Shown: positions 42,351-50,240 of the stretch, one piece after another
Numbering within the stretch: position 1 is the stretch's first letter
How the letters are laid out: each line of letters starts with the position of its first letter
Assembly: GCF_938010525.1 (NCBI RefSeq)
Contig: NZ_CALLVK010000025.1
Span: 1 to 64,000, forward strand
Length of the DNA stretch: 64,000 nt
Source: Abiotrophia sp938010525
GTDB taxonomy: Bacteria > Bacillota > Bacilli > Lactobacillales > Aerococcaceae
Direction of reading: 5' to 3'
Notes under the pieces: model-generated
The model's database searches: none
What the model was told of the DNA's origin: nothing
What the model saw: the letters and a program-made list of their open reading frames with translations, nothing else
Made by a program: the position numbers and the translations under genes

Positions 42351-42821
42351 TTACCAACGGTAATGAGCGAATGCTTTGTTGGCTTCTGCCATTTTATGCA
42401 TATCTTCGCGTTTCTTAACTGATGCACCAGTGTTGTTAGCTGCATCCATGATTTCACGCGCTAAACGTAATTCCATGGTCTTTTCACCACGTAAGCGAGA
42501 GTAGCTTACCAACCAACGGATGGCTAAGGTGTAACGACGTTCTGGACGTACTTCAACTGGTACTTGGTAGTTAGAACCCCCCACACGGCGAGCTTTAACT
42601 TCTAATAATGGCATGATGTTTTCGATTGCTTGTTCGAAAACTTCCATTGGGTCTTGACCGGTTTGTTCGCGCACGATATCGAAAGCAGCATATAAGATAG
42701 TAGCAGCTTTACCGCGTTTACCATCGAGCATTAAACGGTTAATTGTGCGAGTAACTAATTTTGAATTGTAGAGTGGATCTGGCAAAACTTCGCGTTTTGC
42801 GATTGCACCTTTACGAGGCAT
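42351..42821 (-). CDS. rpsG: 30S ribosomal protein S7
   Basis: 156-residue primary 16S rRNA-binding protein of the 30S head. It opens MPRKGAIAKREVLPDP and contains GGSNYQVPVEVRPERR and AFAHYRW at the end, the family termini. AAAGGAGG precedes the ATG. Second gene of the str operon. Confidence 0.99.
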   Translation of the reverse strand: MPRKGAIAKREVLPDPLYNSKLVTRTINRLMLDGKRGKAATILYAAFDIVREQTGQDPMEVFEQAIENIMPLLEVKARRVGGSNYQVPVEVRPERRYTLAIRWLVSYSRLRGEKTMELRLAREIMDAANNTGASVKKREDMHKMAEANKAFAHYRW

Positions 42822-42859
42822 TCAAAATCCTCCTTTCTGAATGTTTAATGATGAGGCTC

Positions 42860-43273
42860 TTAGCCTTTAGGACGTTTGGTACCGTATTTAGAACGGCCTT
42901 GTTTACGATTGTTAACACCAGCAGTGTCAAGCGCACCACGAACGATGTGGTAACGTACCCCTGGTAAGTCTTTTACACGACCACCACGGATTAAAACAAC
43001 GCTGTGTTCTTGTAAGTTGTGACCAATCCCTGGGATGTAAGCTGTCACTTCCATCAGGTTAGACAAACGTACACGGGCATATTTACGTAAAGCTGAGTTA
43101 GGTTTCTTCGGTGTCATGGTACCCACACGAGTACATACCCCACGTTTTTGTGGAGAGTTGTTGTCCGTTTGGGTCTTCTTGAAACTGTTGTACCCTTTGT
43201 TTAATGCAGGTGAGTTTGACTTAACGACTTTGGTTTTACGAGGTTTATTAACTAATTGGTTAATAGTTGGCAT
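42860..43273 (-). CDS. rpsL: 30S ribosomal protein S12
   Basis: 137-residue decoding-centre protein. PTINQLV start, TPKKPNSALRK and RGGRVKDLPGVRYH are present with both lysines that mutate in streptomycin resistance in their wild-type state. First gene of the str operon, preceded by GGAGGAGG and a promoter at 43409-43437. Confidence 0.99.
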   Translation of the reverse strand: MPTINQLVNKPRKTKVVKSNSPALNKGYNSFKKTQTDNNSPQKRGVCTRVGTMTPKKPNSALRKYARVRLSNLMEVTAYIPGIGHNLQEHSVVLIRGGRVKDLPGVRYHIVRGALDTAGVNNRKQGRSKYGTKRPKG

Positions 43274-43408
43274 CCAAGCTCCTCCTCCCTTTGCTTTAAT
43301 CTAGTCCACACATCCAAGTGTGCCATTTTTATGGAAAAATAATAATGTTGCTTCTATACCAGTCAGCACGACTGAATTTCAGGAATCTCGTATAAAAACA
43401 CCTCTACT

Positions 43409-43437
43409 AATGTACCAATAAAATTCTCTTTCGTCAA
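43409..43437 (-). promoter_or_regulatory. str operon promoter
   Basis: Minus-strand TTGACG (43437-43432), 17 bases, TACATT (43414-43409). The leader of about 130 bases carries a short CAGTC/GACTG hairpin (43360-43374); no known ribosomal leader structure was recognised. Confidence 0.7.
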
Positions 43438-43498
43438 GGGGGTATGGAGACTTTTTTTTGCGATTGGCTCGAATTTTTGAGCAGTTCTGTTAAAAGTA

Positions 43499-43522
43499 AA
43501 AGGCCCTACTAGAGAGCAGGGC
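43499..43522 (-). terminator. Terminator of the YjbR-Nudix-GNAT operon
   Basis: GCCCT (43503-43507) / AGGGC (43518-43522) flanked by AAGG and TTCTT, U-rich on the minus strand. The core stem is short with a 10-base loop. Confidence 0.6.
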
Positions 43523-43533
43523 TTCTTATGTCC

Positions 43534-44172
43534 TTATTTCTTAACTAAGCGATAGCTTTCCGCTAACAAGCTGGTCAGCTGATCCCAATCCGTCTGTGCA
43601 TCTAGCAGAACACTAAACCAATGTTTCTTGTTCATATGATAGGCAGGGAAATAGCGGCAATTATCGATGCGCTCAAGAATTTGGTCGGGCTGGCCCTTAA
43701 GATTAAGCACCAGCACCTGGTCAGTCCGCGTACTCGTTTTATCTAGTCGGCAGTAGTCGACCGGCAAAAAGATACCAAATAGCTTATCGACCGTCGGCAC
43801 CTTGAAGCCTATTATTTCCGGATGGCGCTTAAAGGGATGGGTTGGTGCCAGCCCGTAAGTCGTCTTCACATGCTCCACCAATCGCTCTACTAGCGGATTG
43901 TCTTGAATCTGCTGGCCTAAAATCCGATTGAGAATATCATCCACTTGCTGGCGTAGGGCTGTTACCAGCGCACCACTGGCACTGGCTACCTCAAATAAGG
44001 TGTAGGGTTCCTCCATGGCCAAATCATAGACCACCAGTTCTAGCTCCTGGTCCGCTAAGGTCATGACAAGCTCGAATTCCCCCTCGGCCAAGACCTGCCG
44101 CGCCTGACCATTTTCAAAACCCCATTCTGCTAGTGTGGCCTGGCTCAAAGGCTGACCTAGTTTAACCTTCAT
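43534..44172 (-). CDS. MmcQ/YjbR-family protein
   Basis: A 212-residue protein. The C-terminal half (about 115-212) has the YjbR (CyaY-like) pattern: PFKRHPEIIGFKVP, LNLKGQPDQ, then YHMNKKHWFSVLLD and the SYRLVKK ending. The N-terminal 80 residues form a beta-rich extension seen in some streptococcal and lactobacillar members. The family is annotated as DNA-binding, but its function is unproven. It overlaps the Nudix gene by 4 bases (ATGA). Confidence 0.75.
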   Translation of the reverse strand: MKVKLGQPLSQATLAEWGFENGQARQVLAEGEFELVMTLADQELELVVYDLAMEEPYTLFEVASASGALVTALRQQVDDILNRILGQQIQDNPLVERLVEHVKTTYGLAPTHPFKRHPEIIGFKVPTVDKLFGIFLPVDYCRLDKTSTRTDQVLVLNLKGQPDQILERIDNCRYFPAYHMNKKHWFSVLLDAQTDWDQLTSLLAESYRLVKK

Positions 44173-44693
44173 TTGTCAGGCTCCTCTCTTAGTTCTAGCA
44201 GTTTGCTAGCAATCGCCTGCCAACGTTCCCAGTCGCCCGGCACAAGTTTGGCCTGCCACTGCTCCAACTGGTCTGGCGCTAGCCAAAGCCAGTCCTGATT
44301 CTCCTCTGGGTCCAAAACAAGGGCGGGCGCCAGATCCGATAAAACAACTCCGTAGATATCTAGCCACCAATTGTCATAGCGATAGTCCTCCAACCAGACT
44401 AAATCGTGAGGTGACACCTTAATCCCTGTCTCCTCCCACAACTCGCGACAAGCAGCAAGTTCCGAGCTTTCGCCTGCCAAAACTGAGCCATTGGCGCCAA
44501 ATTCCCAATAATTAGGATAATGGGCCTTACCATGACTACGCTGGGTCAGTAGAATCTGACCCTTTGCATCCATTACCAAAACGCGCGCCACCAGGTGATA
44601 ATGACCTGGTGGGATGAGGGCTTCTTGCCCCCTCAAATGTCTGATGCCAGTCAATTGCTTATTGACATCGACTAGTTCCCATACTTCTGGCAT
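44169..44693 (-). CDS. Nudix hydrolase
   Basis: A 174-residue protein with a perfect Nudix box, G-x5-E-x7-REUxEExGU, in GSVLAGE, then ELWEETGI. VLVMDAKGQILLTQRS at the strand before it is typical of the isopentenyl-diphosphate isomerase-like/YfcD subgroup. The substrate is unknown. I start at 44693 (MPEVWELVD), eight bases after AAGGA; the upstream frame overlaps the GNAT gene. Middle gene of a three-gene operon. Confidence 0.85.
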   Translation of the reverse strand: MPEVWELVDVNKQLTGIRHLRGQEALIPPGHYHLVARVLVMDAKGQILLTQRSHGKAHYPNYWEFGANGSVLAGESSELAACRELWEETGIKVSPHDLVWLEDYRYDNWWLDIYGVVLSDLAPALVLDPEENQDWLWLAPDQLEQWQAKLVPGDWERWQAIASKLLELREEPDK

Positions 44694-44697
44694 CCGA

Positions 44698-44982
44698 CTA
44701 GTCCTTATCAGCATTGACCGCATCATACTGCGAGTCACGTTGGAACTTAGCTACTACATAAGAGCATTCTGCCTTAATCTTCTTGCCTTCAGCCTTCATA
44801 GCTGCAACTAAGGTGTCCAAGAGTTCTTGGGCAACACCCTGGCCACGCAAACTATCGTCCACAAATATATGGTCGGCAATGACCACCTTGGGATCCTCTG
44901 TCGGCCGATAAGTAATCTCAGCCACGACCTCTCCCGCTGCATTATAGCCTTCAAAGCCTCTTTCTGTTCTTACAAATTCCAT
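44698..44982 (-). CDS. GNAT-like N-acetyltransferase (YjdJ type)
   Basis: A 94-residue minimal GNAT protein. Residues 40-75 hold IADHIFVDDSLRGQGVAQELLDTLV, the acetyl-CoA pyrophosphate loop (RGQGVA) and helix. IKAECSYVVAKFQRD is the C-terminal motif of the small YjdJ/YjdC-like group. GGAGG is eight bases upstream of the start at 44982. A perfect 26-bp palindrome lies just upstream. Confidence 0.85.
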   Translation of the reverse strand: MEFVRTERGFEGYNAAGEVVAEITYRPTEDPKVVIADHIFVDDSLRGQGVAQELLDTLVAAMKAEGKKIKAECSYVVAKFQRDSQYDAVNADKD

Positions 44983-45003
44983 TCTGACGTCCTCCTTATT
45001 TTC

Positions 45004-45029
45004 CCAATATATCATATATGATATATTGG
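45004..45029. promoter_or_regulatory. Perfect 26-bp palindrome upstream of the GNAT-Nudix-YjbR operon
   Basis: All 13 base pairs are complementary about the centre between 45016 and 45017. The half-site is CCAATATATCATA. It lies 22 bases upstream of the GNAT start and overlaps TATGAT and TATATT, which could serve as a -10. It is most likely an operator; the regulator is not encoded next to it. Confidence 0.7.
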
Positions 45030-45062
45030 TCTTTTTCTATCTTGATTTTTGAGCCAACAAAA

Positions 45063-45536
45063 TCAGCCTAAGATCTCCTCTGGCAAGCGATAGACTACCT
45101 GGAACTCTTCGAAAACCAATTCCTGTTCAGGGGTAAAAACCTGATTGACTAAGCGAAACTCTGCTTCAAAGAAAGACCAGTGGGCCTGGCGCCAATATTC
45201 TAGGCTGAGGTCGCCCTCTCCTTCTTTTCTAGCCCAGGCTTCGGTCACTTCTTCATAGGGCATGGTGACCACCCCCGTGGTTTGAATGACACATTGAGCC
45301 TGGTTACGGCTATCCAGAATCACGCTATAGCTTCCAACTTCCGGTAGGGGCTCATCCTCCACCTCATAGAGCAATTTGGCTGAACAGGTGGCCGTCTTCT
45401 TGCCCGCCAAGACCAGCTGAGCCAAAGGGTCCGCAATGGAACTCCCCGGTCCACCGAAACTAAAAGCCTCATAGGACGTATCCTTCGCTAGCCCCTGACG
45501 CCTACAAAAATCCTGCCACATGACTTCACTGCGCAT
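45063..45536 (-). CDS. ASCH domain protein
   Basis: A 157-residue protein. The ASCH RNA-binding/PUA-like fold includes SYEAFSFGGPGSSIADPLAQLVLAG (given here in part), KKTATCSAKL and DLSLEYWRQAHWSFF. These proteins are thought to act on RNA or modified nucleosides; the reaction is unknown here. The start at 45536 follows GGGAGG by eight bases; the longer frame runs into the promoter. It has its own extended -10 at 45565-45570. Confidence 0.8.
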   Translation of the reverse strand: MRSEVMWQDFCRRQGLAKDTSYEAFSFGGPGSSIADPLAQLVLAGKKTATCSAKLLYEVEDEPLPEVGSYSVILDSRNQAQCVIQTTGVVTMPYEEVTEAWARKEGEGDLSLEYWRQAHWSFFEAEFRLVNQVFTPEQELVFEEFQVVYRLPEEILG

Positions 45537-45564
45537 CTCGCTCGCCTCCCGACCTTTTTCTACT

Positions 45565-45570
45565 ATTATA
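45565..45570 (-). promoter_or_regulatory. Extended -10 of the ASCH gene
   Basis: TGT-TATAAT on the minus strand, about 30 bases before the start at 45536. The -35 is weak. Confidence 0.55.
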
Positions 45571-45627
45571 ACATGTTTTACATCATAAATATCCATACCT
45601 ACTTTGAATCTGTTCATTTAAGGTCAC

Positions 45628-45660
45628 AAAAAGACGACTAAGCACAACGCACTCAGTCGC
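45628..45660 (-). terminator. mgtC terminator
   Basis: CTCAGTCGC (45652-45660) pairs with ACGACTAAG (45634-45642), with wobble or mismatch pairs and a U tract from 45628-45632, just past the mgtC stop. Confidence 0.75.
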
Positions 45661-45668
45661 TAAATTAC

Positions 45669-46346
45669 TTATTCTGATATAGATACCAAATGTATTTTCC
45701 GGATATCCGGGTGAGTAGCCAATTCTTCAATTAATTGGGGCAGAGACAATTCTTCAGGGACATGGACTGTAAAAATATTTCGGTAAAGTCGTCGTCCTTC
45801 TGCGTTTTCTACATCAAATAGAATATCCGTTAGTTCAATCCCTCGGGACTCAAAGAATTTAGTCAGAAATTCCTTAGTTGCTACCCGATGAATATACTTA
45901 ATTTCTAGTCTCTTGACATTGGGCATATGGACAATACGCCGAATCACAGTGAGCGAAAACATAACCGCCACACAAGTCAAGATGGCAATCTCATAATACC
46001 CCATCCCGATAGCAATCCCCATACCAGCTGTCGTCCACAGCGAGGCCGCTGTAGTCAATCCCGCAACACGTTGTTTAGTAACAATAATAGTTCCACCACC
46101 GAGAAAACCAATCCCACTGACTATAGGCGCAAGGAGCCTTACTTGGTCAACGTTAATCTCTGGATGCACTTGTAATTTTTCATAGAAAACAGCTGCTTGA
46201 ATCATCGAAATTGTTGTTGCACCAATACATACCAAAATATGTGTCCGCAAACCAGCTGGACGGTTCTTCTTCTGCCGGTCATATCCTATTAATCCGGCAC
46301 ACAGAATCGCCATAAAAAGTCGCAGACTAACCACTTGATAATCCAC
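45669..46346 (-). CDS. MgtC/SapB family membrane protein
   Basis: A 225-residue protein. Four to five helices fill the first 125 residues, with the family motifs GYDRQKKNRPAGLRTHILV and GIGFLGGGTIIV. A C-terminal soluble domain (about 145-225) resembles the ACT-like tail of YhiD/SapB proteins. MgtC relatives affect magnesium limitation, acid response or ATP synthase. The start is GTG at 46346, only one base past the stop of the LacI-SBP regulator with AAGGA before it, so the two are translationally coupled. Confidence 0.87.
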   Translation of the reverse strand: MDYQVVSLRLFMAILCAGLIGYDRQKKNRPAGLRTHILVCIGATTISMIQAAVFYEKLQVHPEINVDQVRLLAPIVSGIGFLGGGTIIVTKQRVAGLTTAASLWTTAGMGIAIGMGYYEIAILTCVAVMFSLTVIRRIVHMPNVKRLEIKYIHRVATKEFLTKFFESRGIELTDILFDVENAEGRRLYRNIFTVHVPEELSLPQLIEELATHPDIRKIHLVSISE

Positions 46347-46347
46347 T

Positions 46348-48411
46348 TTATTCCTTCTTTCTTTGCTTTTCTATGGCTTGCGCTACCGCAGCACCTAGAT
46401 TCACTTCATTTTGTAAGGCATATTCTTCTGCCCATATCCCAAAGCGAGAACCAGTCTGAAGATTGGCCCTTAATTGACTTAACCACGGATATTCAGCTTG
46501 GATAACAGGATTATCGACAACTGAACTAGTTGGCAATAGCCCACCTAGTAATGCAAGAGGTTTGGCTATTTCATCACTATAGAGCCACTCAAGAAAGTGT
46601 CCTACTTCTGGACGTTTAATAGCAGGTTTAGACACGCAAAGTACTCCGCCACCTAAGAGTGGGCGCCCTCCTGGAATGGCTGAAACTCCAATATCACTCG
46701 AATGGAAATGCGACGCACTCCCTACTAAATCACTCCCGTAGTTGGAGAAAATGATTTCCATAACAGAATTCCCACTGGCAAAGTTTGCTGCCGCATCTCC
46801 CCACCAACCATCGAAAACCTGTGCGCTATTCGCAAGACTCTCTTGATATGCTTTTAAACACTCTAAGAAGATTTCCGTCTCAGGTGTGGTTCCATCTAAC
46901 TGATGGGCTTTCTCTAGTAAACGCGGAACGAAGTCTGCATAGGTAATTAGGGGGCCACCCTGGATAAGCGAATGCCCAACGAGCCCTTTCTTAAATTGAG
47001 CTTTCTGTATGAATTGGCTAATTCGGTCAAAAGCAGCAAAAGTCGTTGGCACTGCTAATTGCTCTCGATAACGTTCAAAATACTCTCGTTGTATTAATTT
47101 ATCTTCAAAAAACTGCTTATGGTAGAACAACATTTGCAAACTGATATCTAGCGGCAAGGCGTACTGATATCCCGACACATGGGTATATTCCTTAGGGATC
47201 CCTTCTATTAGAGATTGGTTAATCCTTGCCACTTGAGGTATCGAATCTAAGCGAGCAAAAGCGGACCAATCCACACTTCGCATTCCCGCTATATCCAAAC
47301 GGACAATATCTGCATCAATCGGTCCATATTGATTTAGGAGAGCATACATAGCCTCGTAGCCCAATTCTTCAACCCGAACAGGAACCCCATACACTTTCTT
47401 ATAGCGTTGGGCAATCTTCTTAATTGCTTGAGTCATTGGCGTTCCAATGGTCAGAAAACGCAATGGCTTGCTTTCTTTTAATATGGACGGGCTAGATACA
47501 ACTGAAATATCAACTGGCAAAATTTCGGATTGGTAAACTTGTCGGCATACCTGTTGCAGAGCGCGATATCCCAGTTGTTTCAAGTCTAATACACCACCTG
47601 GGCACTCATGAAAGGGCGTAGGTTCACCTAACACAATCACAGAGCACTTAAGAGGTAAATACAACCAATTACTCAGCTCTTCCAACTGCTCCTTGTAACT
47701 AGGGCTCAATGCAACTACTATGTCATTTTCTGTCAAGTCGTCAAGTATATCGGCTAGTTCAATCCACTTATAATCTCCTTCAATTCCAATGACAGTTATC
47801 TCACTTTCAGGTAAAAGTGACTGAATCAAAGATTCATAGGCGACTTGAAAGCCCTGACGATCACTCAATACAACCACTCGCTGGTTCCCATCAACCCAAG
47901 CTCTTAGCATATGACCAACCGTCTCCTGATTAAAATCGAGATAGTATACGCGAGAGGATAGAGGTTGCTCCGCTATTAGACAGTCTACCAAAAGTAACGG
48001 GGTGTCAGCTTTATAATTATCCAAAATTGCCTGCTTCGGCGCCGCCCCAAGGCAAAAAATTGCGCTCGGTATTGCAGTAGCCAACTGTTCTACAAGGTTA
48101 TCTAAGTCTTGACGCATCCGAAAATATGTCAATTCAATTTTATAGTCGGTGCCACTTATAGCGAGATAGGCACCAGAAACAAAGGAATCATATTTTCGTC
48201 TCAATTCAAATGGGATAATCAAATGGATAACCTTTGACATACCCTTACGTAAGGTTTGCGCTGACTCGTTGACATAATATCCTAATGCTCTAGCAGCATC
48301 CTCAACCAGCTTAATTTTTTTAGCGCTCACATTTCCGCGCTTATTTAAGACATTTGAAACCGTCCCATGTGATACGCCAGCTTTTCGCGCAATATCATCC
48401 ATCGTTGCCAT
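46348..48411 (-). CDS. LacI-family regulator fused to an ABC-type solute-binding domain
   Basis: A 687-residue fusion. Residues 2-55 are a LacI helix-turn-helix (MDDIARKAGVSHGTVSNVLN, hinge-like GYYVNESAQTLRKG). Residues about 57-300 are a divergent type 1 binding fold as in LacI effector domains. Residues about 310-680 are a type 2 extracellular solute-binding fold of the sugar-binding class, with GYQYALPLDISLQMLFYHK, FDGWWGDAAANFASGNSVM and IPGGRPLLGGGVLCVSK. There is no signal peptide or membrane segment, so the binding domain must act in the cytoplasm. I start at 48411, six bases after GAGGTG. It lies beside a phosphodiester-uptake operon it probably controls, and is coupled to mgtC. Confidence 0.85.
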   Translation of the reverse strand: MATMDDIARKAGVSHGTVSNVLNKRGNVSAKKIKLVEDAARALGYYVNESAQTLRKGMSKVIHLIIPFELRRKYDSFVSGAYLAISGTDYKIELTYFRMRQDLDNLVEQLATAIPSAIFCLGAAPKQAILDNYKADTPLLLVDCLIAEQPLSSRVYYLDFNQETVGHMLRAWVDGNQRVVVLSDRQGFQVAYESLIQSLLPESEITVIGIEGDYKWIELADILDDLTENDIVVALSPSYKEQLEELSNWLYLPLKCSVIVLGEPTPFHECPGGVLDLKQLGYRALQQVCRQVYQSEILPVDISVVSSPSILKESKPLRFLTIGTPMTQAIKKIAQRYKKVYGVPVRVEELGYEAMYALLNQYGPIDADIVRLDIAGMRSVDWSAFARLDSIPQVARINQSLIEGIPKEYTHVSGYQYALPLDISLQMLFYHKQFFEDKLIQREYFERYREQLAVPTTFAAFDRISQFIQKAQFKKGLVGHSLIQGGPLITYADFVPRLLEKAHQLDGTTPETEIFLECLKAYQESLANSAQVFDGWWGDAAANFASGNSVMEIIFSNYGSDLVGSASHFHSSDIGVSAIPGGRPLLGGGVLCVSKPAIKRPEVGHFLEWLYSDEIAKPLALLGGLLPTSSVVDNPVIQAEYPWLSQLRANLQTGSRFGIWAEEYALQNEVNLGAAVAQAIEKQRKKE

Positions 48412-48455
48412 TCCCATCACCTCACTAACACAAATTATAGCACGCCCTTATGAAA

Positions 48456-48491
48456 AAATCAGCATAACTATAGCAGCAGTTATGCCGATTT
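48456..48491 (-). terminator. Terminator of the GDPD-ABC operon
   Basis: A 14-bp stem with one mismatch (48478-48491 with 48456-48469), loop of 8, then a run of U on the minus strand (48453-48458). It separates the transporter operon from the downstream regulator gene. Confidence 0.88.
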
Positions 48492-48520
48492 ATCGCTCAT
48501 ATTACTGAATCAATCACCAA

Positions 48521-50227
48521 TTACTTACGTGCTTTCTTCGGAGTTTTCCGATCCTTAGTACGCGTTAAGTATAATGAGGTTGATGTCATAATCATCAAGA
48601 CCACTGTATAGACAAAAATCATGGCCTTGGCACTAGTTGTAGCCGTTTCCGTACTTGCCGACCGCACGACAATCCCTAACGGAGTGAAAAGCGGATGGTA
48701 AAGGAAAACGGATAGGTCGTAATCCGCTAACAGAGAATTAAAATTGAGCGCCATCACTGACATGAGCACCGGTAGCAAGAATGGAATAATCACCCGCGTC
48801 ATGGTATAGAAGGTTGATGCCCCCATGCTCTTAGCGGCCTCTTCCATATTATTATCAATACTGAAAAAAGCAGCCCTCGTCATCCGATATGAGAATGGCA
48901 TTTTCACTACTACATATGCAATTAGCATAATCGCCAAGGTTCCAATCAGCACTCGATTGAAAACAACAGCTTGCGGGTTATTGAAATAAAAGAGAAAGGC
49001 TACAGCAATCATGGTGTTTGGCAAAATCCATGGCATTAAAGCGCCCCATTGAAATAGCTTGTCTACTTTGTACTCAGCCTTATGAACTAACCGGGCAATA
49101 ACAACCCCCAAGAGCGTCACAATCACTGCAGCCAAAGCAGCATACACAATGCTGACTACATATGGCATAAAGGATTCCGCATTGGTAAAGAGTTGGCTAT
49201 AATTTTTTAAGGTGAAATTACTAAAATCTAGTTGCCCTTTTTCAATAGCCACTGGGTCTTGGAAGGAGAACAAGATAATTAACACCACCGGTAGCATGTA
49301 GATTAAGAACAGAACATATGCCACTAAATGAGCAATTGCATTCCACAGAGGAGATTCAATCTTTTGCTTTTTGAGTCGAGCCTTCGTCTTGCTTATTGAG
49401 ATGTAATTCCCATTCCGTTCAATACGACTTAGTACTACTAGAAGTGTAATTGTCATAATAGCTAAGAAAATTGCTAAAACCGCTGCAATATCTTTTGAAC
49501 TACTAGACTTAGCAAAAGTGATAATCATAGGGTTAATAGTTTGGAAGTCCGCTCCCCCTACAATCAGGGGCGCCGAAACAGCCGATAGCCCCGATAAGAA
49601 AGTAAAGATCGTCAAGGCAAAGAGAGTTGGTTTCAGGGTTGGTAAAACTATCTTCCAGAAAACTGTGAAAGGCTTAGCCCCCATATTTCGCGCTGCTTCA
49701 ATTGTGTGATAGTCTACGTTTCGAACTGCGCTAGTTAAAAACATAATATGGTTGGAAGTGCTAGAAAAAGTTGCTACAAATAGTACAGCTGCGAATCCTA
49801 CAAACCATTGCCGATTAAATCCCGGAATAAAGCTTGCCATCGCATTAGTTAAGAAGCCAGTATCCCCATACAGGAATTTATAGCCCGTAACCAAGACTAC
49901 TCCACCATATATCAAAGAGGTCATATAGCCTATCTTAAGCATTTTTGCCCCTTTCAGATCCCAGTACTCGGTAAATAGAACTACTAAAGTCCCTACCACA
50001 TTAATAGTGACCACCATAGAGCATGCTAAAATAAAACTATTAAAAATACTCTTTAGAGCTCGTTCAGATTTCAGGACTTTTTCAATCGCTCTAAAGGATA
50101 CTTGTCCGTTATTGACGAAGACTGTATAGAGCAAATTAAAGTTAGGCAAGACAATAAAGGCCAGAATCAGCCAAACCAGCAATAAGCGCAAAGCAATCTT
50201 CTGTATGATTTTATGGTCGAATTTCAT
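48521..50227 (-). CDS. ABC transporter permease, two-domain (AfuB-like)
   Basis: A 568-residue inner-membrane protein with two fused permease halves, each with the cytoplasmic EAA loop: EAARNMGAKPFTVFWKIVLP in the first and EAAKSMGASTFYTMTRVIIP in the second. About twelve helices. The layout matches ferric/phosphorylated-solute importers (AfuB, FbpB, PhnU-type) rather than UgpAE, which are separate proteins. The ribosome site is in a small hairpin (50228-50240). It begins 11 bases after the ATPase stop. Confidence 0.9.
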   Translation of the reverse strand: MKFDHKIIQKIALRLLLVWLILAFIVLPNFNLLYTVFVNNGQVSFRAIEKVLKSERALKSIFNSFILACSMVVTINVVGTLVVLFTEYWDLKGAKMLKIGYMTSLIYGGVVLVTGYKFLYGDTGFLTNAMASFIPGFNRQWFVGFAAVLFVATFSSTSNHIMFLTSAVRNVDYHTIEAARNMGAKPFTVFWKIVLPTLKPTLFALTIFTFLSGLSAVSAPLIVGGADFQTINPMIITFAKSSSSKDIAAVLAIFLAIMTITLLVVLSRIERNGNYISISKTKARLKKQKIESPLWNAIAHLVAYVLFLIYMLPVVLIILFSFQDPVAIEKGQLDFSNFTLKNYSQLFTNAESFMPYVVSIVYAALAAVIVTLLGVVIARLVHKAEYKVDKLFQWGALMPWILPNTMIAVAFLFYFNNPQAVVFNRVLIGTLAIMLIAYVVVKMPFSYRMTRAAFFSIDNNMEEAAKSMGASTFYTMTRVIIPFLLPVLMSVMALNFNSLLADYDLSVFLYHPLFTPLGIVVRSASTETATTSAKAMIFVYTVVLMIMTSTSLYLTRTKDRKTPKKARK

Positions 50228-50240
50228 AGGAGTACCTCCT
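50228..50240 (-). promoter_or_regulatory. Ribosome-site hairpin of the permease gene
   Basis: On the minus strand AGGAG-GTA-CTCCT is a perfect 5-bp hairpin immediately before the ATG, pairing the Shine-Dalgarno with its own complement. It should limit permease initiation unless ribosomes arrive from the upstream gene, whose stop overlaps it. Confidence 0.55.

Noticed and set aside
42860..43273. Streptomycin-resistance changes in rpsL
   Set aside because: Both key lysines, in TPKKPNS and GRVKDLPG, are unchanged.
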